Source: Mollicutes bacterium
GTDB lineage: Bacteria; Bacillota_I; Bacilli_A; RFN20; CAG-826
DNA: 45,642 nucleotides
Direction: 5' to 3'
NCBI GenBank assembly: GCA_022780025.1
Contig: JALEXS010000036.1
Coordinates: 1 to 45,642, forward strand
Below, one piece after another: positions 39,159 through 45,642 of the stretch. Made by a program: the position numbers and the translations under genes. Under the pieces are notes generated by a model. It made no database searches. It saw only the letters and a program-made list of their open reading frames with translations, and was not told the DNA's origin. Position 1 is the first letter of the stretch; each line of letters opens with the position of its first letter.

Positions 39159-39984
39159 AATTTATTGCTTCTTTTGTTGCACATGCTCCAAGTGAAACTT
39201 TATTCATTGATGCATTAGTGTCTTCTTTTTCTATTTCAATACCAAGTTCTGTCTTAATCCATTCATAACCCATGGTATCTATTTTTTCAATTAAACTAGC
39301 ATCACCACTAGTAGCAATTCTTCCATTAATCATAACAAAACATTTTGTTGGATGAATTAAATCAAATAATCTAGCATAGTGAGAAATAACTAGGAAACTA
39401 ATATTTTGAGTTTCGAATTGCTTTTTAATACATTCACTAACGATATTAATAGCATCAACATCAAGACCACTATCAATTTCATCAAGCATAGCAAAACTAG
39501 GATTTAATAACATCATTTGTAAAATTTCATTTCTTTTCTTTTCACCACCACTAAATCCTTCATTAAGCATTCTATTCATCATATCAAATGGCATATGAAC
39601 TTCTTTACATGCATTTTCTAGTGATTTATAAAATTTGTATAAACTAACTTTCTTTTCATTATGAGAATTAATTGCGTTCTTATAAAAATCAGCAGTGATA
39701 ACACCAGGTATTTCACATGGATTTTGAAATGCTAAAAATAAACCTTTACGACTTCTTTCATCAATAGACATCTTCAAAACATCTTCACCATTATAAGTTA
39801 TTGAACCACTTGTAACTTTATATCTAGGATTACCCATTATAGCAGCCATAAGAGTTGACTTACCATGACCATTTGGTCCTAATAAAGCGACCATTTCATG
39901 ATCATTAATTTCTAAGTTTACACCCTTAAGGATTTCTTTATTTTCTATACTAACATGTAAATCTTTAATTACTAATTTCCCCAT
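39145..39984 (-). CDS. sufC: Fe-S assembly ATPase SufC
   Basis: Start trimmed to MGKLVIKDLHVSIENKEIL after TTGAGGAATGATT; Walker A GPNGHGKST; FSGGEKKRNEI; LDEIDSGLDVDA. Confidence 0.97.
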   Translation of the reverse strand: MGKLVIKDLHVSIENKEILKGVNLEINDHEMVALLGPNGHGKSTLMAAIMGNPRYKVTSGSITYNGEDVLKMSIDERSRKGLFLAFQNPCEIPGVITADFYKNAINSHNEKKVSLYKFYKSLENACKEVHMPFDMMNRMLNEGFSGGEKKRNEILQMMLLNPSFAMLDEIDSGLDVDAINIVSECIKKQFETQNISFLVISHYARLFDLIHPTKCFVMINGRIATSGDASLIEKIDTMGYEWIKTELGIEIEKEDTNASMNKVSLGACATKEAINYENK

Positions 39985-40005
39985 AATCATTCCTCAAACG
40001 TTGAT

Positions 40006-40034
40006 ATTTTATATCAATTTGAATATGATAACAA
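40006..40034 (-). promoter_or_regulatory. Candidate suf operon promoter
   Basis: On the minus strand, TTGTTA (40029-40034), 17-nt spacer, TAAAAT (40006-40011). Confidence 0.55.
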
Positions 40035-40094
40035 ATAATAAGACTATTTTTTTAAATAATTTTGATTACTAGCTCCAAAAACAACAAAAATCTA

Positions 40095-40123
40095 TTGAGA
40101 TATTTATACTATAAGTATAAAAT
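40095..40123 (+). promoter_or_regulatory. Candidate promoter of the prsA-like/hit operon
   Basis: TTGAGA (40095-40100), 17-nt spacer, TAAAAT (40118-40123). Confidence 0.5.
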
Positions 40124-40171
40124 AGAAAAAGCTATTTGAAAGGTAGTTATATTTTTAGGAGGAAAAACGAG

Positions 40172-42079
40172 ATGAATAAATGCAAAAAGGCATTATCAAT
40201 GTTAGTTGGTTTAACTTCTACTTTTTCTATGACTGCTTGTAATAGTATAAAAGCAACCAAGAAAGCTGGTTCTTTACTTGACTATACTACAAGCGATGGA
40301 ACTAAAGTAGACTTTACTACTAACGATCTTCTCATCAATTATTTTGAAGAAAATTCTGCTTCTACTAGCGATGTTTATAATATTGTCTACGAAGCAATGT
40401 TAAAGAAATACTTTGAAAAAGAAGAAAACAAAACAACCTTAACAGAACTTGAACGTAAAGCTAAAGACGACGTCAAAAAGAAAAAAGATGATGCTCAAAG
40501 TAACGCTGATTCAAACAAAACAAAATACAAAGATGAATGGGAAAAGATTCTTGATACTGAATTAAGTGATTATAAAGAAGGTAAAAGAACTGAAAAAGTA
40601 CTTTATAACAAATACTTAGTCACTGCTATGAAGTCTAAATTAAGTGATATTTTCTATGATGAATTCAAAGATTGGAACTGGAAAGATAAATATCAATCCG
40701 GAACTAAAGAATATGAATTACAAAAAGAATTCAATATCTTTAGCGGAAATAATGGTTATCTTGAAAAAAGAATTCCTTATCACGTTTCCCATATTTTAGT
40801 TAAAGTTGATGCTTCAAGTAATACAATTTATAATGGCGAAATTAGTGCTGATGATGCAAGTCAAATTTATAACGTCGTTGATCCATTAGCTCATGGCGAT
40901 TTCAAATTTGGTACTGTTGCTGAAATGAACTCTGATGACTCATCTAAATCAAGCTATGGTAATTTAGGTATTATGGATATAGCTACTAGCTTCGTTAATG
41001 AATTTAAATTAGGCATTTATATTTATGACGCTTTATTTAATGATAATGAACAAGTTAAAGAAGCAATCAAAGGTGATCCATTCAATATGGATGCTGAAAC
41101 AACTGATTATTTTGAAAAATTAGGTGTTAACTTTATCCCTTATACTGCTGTTGAAGATATTTATAAATATAGAAATACAACTTTAGATGCTCAAAATAGA
41201 CAAGTTAACGATGGTAATGCAAATTATTATCCACGTAATATCTTATTTAATAAATATTTTAATAGTCATAACATTTCCTTTATTACTAAAGAAAGTTCTG
41301 ATTTCGAAAATGCAGCTGCTTTAAAACTTAATGGTAAAACTGGTAATGATGGTAAAACTTATTACACAGATTTAAATGATCAAGGTAAATGGTCAAATGG
41401 TTCTAAACTTACTGATGCTTCATTAACTGGATTTAAAGAAATTACATTTAAAAATGGTGTTAAAAAAGAAATTTTATGTGATGAAAAAGGTAATCCAATT
41501 ATCGTTACAAGAGCTGGAACTAGTGATTATCAAGGAATTCACTTCATTGTTGTTGAACGTGATGGATTAGAAACTACTAAAGATGGTGTATCTCTTGAAC
41601 AATATTATGCAGCTGATACTCCATACTTAACAGATGGTACTATCAACCCTAACTTCCCATTAAATAGTGATAATCAACCTCTTAATACTTATATTAATAA
41701 TACAATCAGTGATTATAATACTTATAAGTCAAGAGCTGAAAACCTTAAAACAACTATTAAAGATTTCGATTCAACTTATGATGAAAGAGTCTACGAATGG
41801 TTATTACAAACTAGCGAACTTGGTCAAGCTGATATTATCGTAAAATATGGTGATAAAGAAGTTAATTGGACAGAAAAAATTAATAAATATGTTTATCAAC
41901 GTATTGAAAAGAATGCTTCAAGTTACACAATTAGTGAAGATACTTGGGAAGAATATATTGATTACTTAAAGAATCAAGAAACTCAAAGAGCTACAAAATT
42001 AATTCCTGAAACTTGTGCTGTTGGTTTCTCAAGTGGTACTGGCTATGATGCCGAAGGAGTTTGTTATTATGCAAAATAA
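40172..42079 (+). CDS. PrsA-like lipoprotein with parvulin-type peptidyl-prolyl isomerase domain
   Basis: Start trimmed to MNKCKKALSMLVGLTSTFSMTACNS after AGGAGG (40157-40162); HVSHILVKVDASS...LAHGDFKFGTVAEMNSDDSSKSSYGNLGIMDIATSFVNEF is parvulin-like. Confidence 0.85.
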   Translation: MNKCKKALSMLVGLTSTFSMTACNSIKATKKAGSLLDYTTSDGTKVDFTTNDLLINYFEENSASTSDVYNIVYEAMLKKYFEKEENKTTLTELERKAKDDVKKKKDDAQSNADSNKTKYKDEWEKILDTELSDYKEGKRTEKVLYNKYLVTAMKSKLSDIFYDEFKDWNWKDKYQSGTKEYELQKEFNIFSGNNGYLEKRIPYHVSHILVKVDASSNTIYNGEISADDASQIYNVVDPLAHGDFKFGTVAEMNSDDSSKSSYGNLGIMDIATSFVNEFKLGIYIYDALFNDNEQVKEAIKGDPFNMDAETTDYFEKLGVNFIPYTAVEDIYKYRNTTLDAQNRQVNDGNANYYPRNILFNKYFNSHNISFITKESSDFENAAALKLNGKTGNDGKTYYTDLNDQGKWSNGSKLTDASLTGFKEITFKNGVKKEILCDEKGNPIIVTRAGTSDYQGIHFIVVERDGLETTKDGVSLEQYYAADTPYLTDGTINPNFPLNSDNQPLNTYINNTISDYNTYKSRAENLKTTIKDFDSTYDERVYEWLLQTSELGQADIIVKYGDKEVNWTEKINKYVYQRIEKNASSYTISEDTWEEYIDYLKNQETQRATKLIPETCAVGFSSGTGYDAEGVCYYAK

Positions 42080-43964
42080 AAAAGTATTAGCCTTAGCTTT
42101 AGCTGCCTTTGCAACTTTAGGATTAACAAGCTGTGGTAAAAAAATCTATCCTGGACTTAAAACAGATAGTATCACTATTCAAAATGGTGAAGGTGTATTT
42201 TCTAAAGATGATTTAACTTATATTTATGAAAAATTACACGATAGCAGTTCTACTCCAAGTGAAGTTAGAGATGCAATCTTATCAGAATATGCTAAAAAAT
42301 ATATTGGTGACTTCAAACTTAATGATGAAGGTAATGGTGTTATCTTAGTAGGTTATGATAAAACTAAAGAAGGAACTGATGTTGATGATGCTGCTAAATT
42401 AGCATTTATTAAAAAACATGAAATATATCATGATAAAGATGCTACTACTGGTAAATATAAGACTGAAGATGAAACTTCTTCTTTAACAGATACTATTAAA
42501 GCTAGAGTTGCTACTATTAAAAACCTTATATATAAGAATATAGTTACTAAAATCTATAACGAAGCTAATAGTGATTCTTATAAAACAAACAATTATTTCT
42601 ATGAATATAAATTTGCTAGAGCAAAATTTGAATCAAGTAAAATCACTGGATTTGATGATGATTTAAAAGATGCTAGTACAAAAGTTAATATTTATGATAA
42701 GAAATATGAACAAGAATTAGTATTAAGTGGTAAAAAATACACAATTCCTGAAGGAACAGTATTTACTAATAAAATCTTAATTGATTCTTCAATTAGTACT
42801 GAAAATCTTGATTCTATTATCGGTAACGATAATTCTACTGGTGTTCAAGTATTACATTTAAATTTATATGTTGATTATATTAATAGATCAGTTATGCCTG
42901 ATATCTTAAATAATTTATTAATTGAACAATATATTTATGATAATCAATACACTACATTAAGTAGAACTCAAGCTAGAAAAATTAACTATATTGCAATTAC
43001 TACTACTTCTAATAATATAAATAGTGCTCGTAGATTAATTAATACATTTGTTACTAATTATATTATTAATGGCACTCCTGCTACTCAAGATAATTATACT
43101 CCAATTAATTTTGATATCTTAGCAGATGCTTGGAAGGGAGTTTATGATACTGATGGTGTCTTAAATATTTCTGGTTCTGAAGCTGGTGAAGCTTTATTAA
43201 CAGATACTAAATCTAGATATACTAAAGTTACTACTCATGATGAAGCTATTGGTTTAGCTAGCGGTAATACAACTTCTTATATCGATAAAGTTAATCACTA
43301 TTATTATCAAGATACACAATATGGTGCATTAATGGAAAACTTTGCAAAAATTAACCAAAATGCTCATGATTCTGTATCAAATGAACAATGGAATTCATTT
43401 ACTAATAGCGGAAGTTATAGCTATGAAAAAGGTTTAGAAATCAAAACTAACGATATCTTAGTTAGTGATTATACTAAAAATATTTGGGGAACTACTTCAA
43501 GTGGATTTAGTGATTTACCATCATCCGTTACTAGTAACTTATTCGATTACATGGTCTCTATTGATACTGATGTTATTCCTGGTGAAGAAGCTTCATTTAG
43601 TTCAGATTATGTTGTCTTAAAGAATGGTCGTTACTTCTTAAGAAGAAGCAATTCTCAATCAGATGATTTATTAGATAGTATCGTCATTAAAGATGGTGAT
43701 AGTACAACATTCTATATCGTTGAAATTGAAGCTGCTTTATCTCAAAAGAAAATGGCTTTAAGTGCTACTACTGAAAACGGTGGTTATGATCCAATTACTA
43801 AAGAAGAAATTGCTAGAGAAGTTGGTTATACATTAGCTAGTGGTGATACTTATAAAAATACTGCATATTTATATTACTTAGAAAAATGTAATATTAAATA
43901 TCACGATCAATCTATATTCGATTACATGAAGGAAACATATCCTGACTTATTCGATGAAGATTAA
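42069..43964 (+). CDS. Lipoprotein, probable SurA/PrsA-N-like relative of the upstream gene
   Basis: Start trimmed to MQNKKVLALALAAFATLGLTSCGKK, inside the 3' end of the previous gene with SD GAAGGAG; no parvulin motif seen. Confidence 0.8.
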   Translation: MQNKKVLALALAAFATLGLTSCGKKIYPGLKTDSITIQNGEGVFSKDDLTYIYEKLHDSSSTPSEVRDAILSEYAKKYIGDFKLNDEGNGVILVGYDKTKEGTDVDDAAKLAFIKKHEIYHDKDATTGKYKTEDETSSLTDTIKARVATIKNLIYKNIVTKIYNEANSDSYKTNNYFYEYKFARAKFESSKITGFDDDLKDASTKVNIYDKKYEQELVLSGKKYTIPEGTVFTNKILIDSSISTENLDSIIGNDNSTGVQVLHLNLYVDYINRSVMPDILNNLLIEQYIYDNQYTTLSRTQARKINYIAITTTSNNINSARRLINTFVTNYIINGTPATQDNYTPINFDILADAWKGVYDTDGVLNISGSEAGEALLTDTKSRYTKVTTHDEAIGLASGNTTSYIDKVNHYYYQDTQYGALMENFAKINQNAHDSVSNEQWNSFTNSGSYSYEKGLEIKTNDILVSDYTKNIWGTTSSGFSDLPSSVTSNLFDYMVSIDTDVIPGEEASFSSDYVVLKNGRYFLRRSNSQSDDLLDSIVIKDGDSTTFYIVEIEAALSQKKMALSATTENGGYDPITKEEIAREVGYTLASGDTYKNTAYLYYLEKCNIKYHDQSIFDYMKETYPDLFDED

Positions 43965-43979
43965 TCTAAATTAATTTTA

Positions 43980-44005
43980 AAAAGGAGTTTGCAAAAACTC
44001 CTTTT
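43980..44005 (+). terminator. Terminator between the second lipoprotein and hit
   Basis: AAAAGGAGTTT GCAA AAACTCCTTTT. Confidence 0.7.
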
Positions 44006-44030
44006 AATATAATTAAAGGAGTAAATATTT

Positions 44031-44459
44031 ATGGAAGAATTTGAAAAAAATTGTGTATTTTGTAATATTGGTTTACATTTAATACCTTCAAATATCATTT
44101 ATGAAGATGATGATATTTTAGCTTTTTTAGATGTTAACCCAGCAACTTATGGACATACTTTAATTATTCCTAAAAAACATTATGATAATTTCTTATGTTG
44201 TCCTAAAGAAGTTATGCATAAAATTATGGATTTAGCTCAAAGAATTGGTCAAGTTTCAATTAAAGAATTAGGTGCTAAAGGTGTCAATATATTAACTAAT
44301 TGTGGCGAAGCTGCTGGACAATCAGTTAAACATTTTCATGTTCATGTAATTCCTAGATATGAAGCTAAAGAAGGATTCCAAATTACAATGAAAGGTAATT
44401 TAAAAGATTTAAATTTACCATCATTAGCAATTCAAATTAAACAAGATTTGAAAAAATAA
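44031..44459 (+). CDS. hit: HIT family (histidine triad) protein
   Basis: NCVFCNI; AFLDVNPATYGHTLIIPKKH; HFHVHVIPR triad. Confidence 0.96.
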   Translation: MEEFEKNCVFCNIGLHLIPSNIIYEDDDILAFLDVNPATYGHTLIIPKKHYDNFLCCPKEVMHKIMDLAQRIGQVSIKELGAKGVNILTNCGEAAGQSVKHFHVHVIPRYEAKEGFQITMKGNLKDLNLPSLAIQIKQDLKK

Positions 44460-44507
44460 TTGAATTCTGAAGGCTTTTCAAATTAAATAAGCATTTTTTA
44501 GAAAATT

Positions 44508-44533
44508 AAAACCATTCATTATTGAATGGTTTT
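44508..44533. terminator. Bidirectional terminator between convergent hit and yhaM-like genes
   Basis: AAAACCATTCA TTAT TGAATGGTTTT followed by T-run. Confidence 0.8.
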
Positions 44534-44561
44534 TTCTTTATTTATTTAAATATATTATTTA

Positions 44562-45491
44562 TTAAATATCATGTCTTTTATAAAACGAAGCATTATCTAA
44601 AGCAAATATACGATCAGTATATTCACCATCATTAACATCTTTATAAGCTTTATCTAATACCATCATTTTAGCATCCATATCGTCAATCATTGATAATAAT
44701 AAAGCTTCTCTAGTTAAAGGAGTTACAGGTGAACCGTATTCTTGTTTACCATGATGAGCTAATATCATATGTTCAAGTAACATTGGTATTTCTCCAGTTA
44801 TATTTAAATTATCACATGTCTCTTTAATAATACTCATACCAATAGAAATATGACCTAATAAATTTCCTTCATTTGTATAACTTGGTGATATTGGATCACT
44901 AAATTCGATAACTTTACCAAGATCATGTAATAAACATCCAGTAATTAATAAATCATAACTAATATCATTATAAATTTTACATACTTGTTCAGCTACTTTA
45001 CACATACAGACACTGTGATGAATTAATCCATGATAAAATTCATGATGATTTCTTACTGCAGCTGGAAAAATAATATAATCATTATAATATTTATCAAATA
45101 TAGCATTTAATATTTGAACTAAAGTTTCATTATGAACACTATTTTTATAATAATTAAAATCATTAATAAGTTCTTCTTCAGGAATCGGACTACTCATTAT
45201 AACTGAAGAGAAATCGCTATATTCTTTATTAGCGATATTGTCAGAAGCAATTCTTAATTGTAATTTATCTTTAAAAGAAGTTACATCTCCATCAATTAAT
45301 AATAAAGCTCCTTTTTTAAAATTTTCTAAATCTTTAGCATCAATATCCCACTTCTTACCTTCTATTGTTCCAGATTTATCTTGAAGTAAAATAGACATGT
45401 AATTTTTTCCAGTAGTTGTTACACCTTTTGTAACATCTTTAACTAGGAATACTTGTGATATAGTTTCACCAATTTTGAAATCTTTAATCAT
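44562..45491 (-). CDS. yhaM: YhaM-like 3'-5' exoribonuclease (OB-fold + HD domain)
   Basis: OB-like TTGKNYMSILLQDKSGTIEGKKWD; HD motifs HHEFYHGLIHHSVCMCKVAE, LLHDLGKVIEF, ILAHHGKQEYGSPVTPLTREALLLSMIDDMDAKM. Confidence 0.95.
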   Translation of the reverse strand: MIKDFKIGETISQVFLVKDVTKGVTTTGKNYMSILLQDKSGTIEGKKWDIDAKDLENFKKGALLLIDGDVTSFKDKLQLRIASDNIANKEYSDFSSVIMSSPIPEEELINDFNYYKNSVHNETLVQILNAIFDKYYNDYIIFPAAVRNHHEFYHGLIHHSVCMCKVAEQVCKIYNDISYDLLITGCLLHDLGKVIEFSDPISPSYTNEGNLLGHISIGMSIIKETCDNLNITGEIPMLLEHMILAHHGKQEYGSPVTPLTREALLLSMIDDMDAKMMVLDKAYKDVNDGEYTDRIFALDNASFYKRHDI

Positions 45492-45520
45492 AACTTTTTA
45501 TCTTGTATTCTAAATTTATC

Positions 45521-45642
45521 TCAATAATTGAGTAATTTAGAATTTCTCCTTTCTTGAGAATGTTGGAAAAGATCTCCATCTATTGTATAATGAATCTGCT
45601 GTGGATTTGTTTCTATAACCATACAGCGTTGACTGTTTAAGG
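45521..45642 (-). CDS. C-terminal fragment, possible diacylglycerol/lipid kinase family protein (truncated by window edge)
   Basis: Minus strand frame reads LNSQRCMVIETNPQQIHYTIDGDLFQHSQERRNSKLLNY*; 'xxIDGDxx' resembles the DagK-family C-terminal IDGE strand; AT-rich third positions. Below ORF-track length cutoff. Confidence 0.4.
   Translation of the reverse strand, partial: LNSQRCMVIETNPQQIHYTIDGDLFQHSQERRNSKLLNY

Noticed and set aside
1-45642. CRISPR arrays, tRNA/rRNA genes, prophage, restriction or toxin-antitoxin systems
   Set aside because: No regularly spaced repeats, tRNA-like cloverleafs or defence-type proteins were found.

Overview
AT-rich window with standard stop-codon usage: TGA ends mnmG and sufU, and Trp is TGG where checked. 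It looks like a Mollicutes/RF39-like Firmicute, an inference from gene content only. Almost everything from 0.27 to 40 kb is on the minus strand. Blocks, left to right: (1) a probable right end of an IS3-family insertion sequence at the window start. (2) A secretome island (0.27-31 kb) of about nine lipoproteins, one of them a pseudogene with two in-frame stops, plus a complete oligopeptide transporter (oppABCDF) and a large secreted S8 subtilisin-like protease. The protease ends in a non-LPxTG 'KKGCGGS + TM + KKKK' C-terminal signal. The island also holds a DUF3899-like membrane protein and a BspA-like LRR/Ig lipoprotein. (3) A tightly packed housekeeping chain sufC-sufD-sufS-sufU-sufB-mnmG-rsmG-parA-parB. 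(4) A divergent operon of two lipoproteins, the first with a PrsA/parvulin-like domain, followed by a HIT protein. (5) yhaM-like OB/HD nuclease, and a truncated ORF at the right edge that resembles the C-terminus of a diacylglycerol-kinase-family protein. Best leads: the GCGGS C-terminal signal on the protease, an apparently undescribed repeated ~65-aa module shared by two lipoproteins, the elaborated Opp transporter, and a ParB with degenerate CTP-binding motifs. No CRISPR arrays, tRNAs or rRNAs were seen. All calls are by reading; no search was run.
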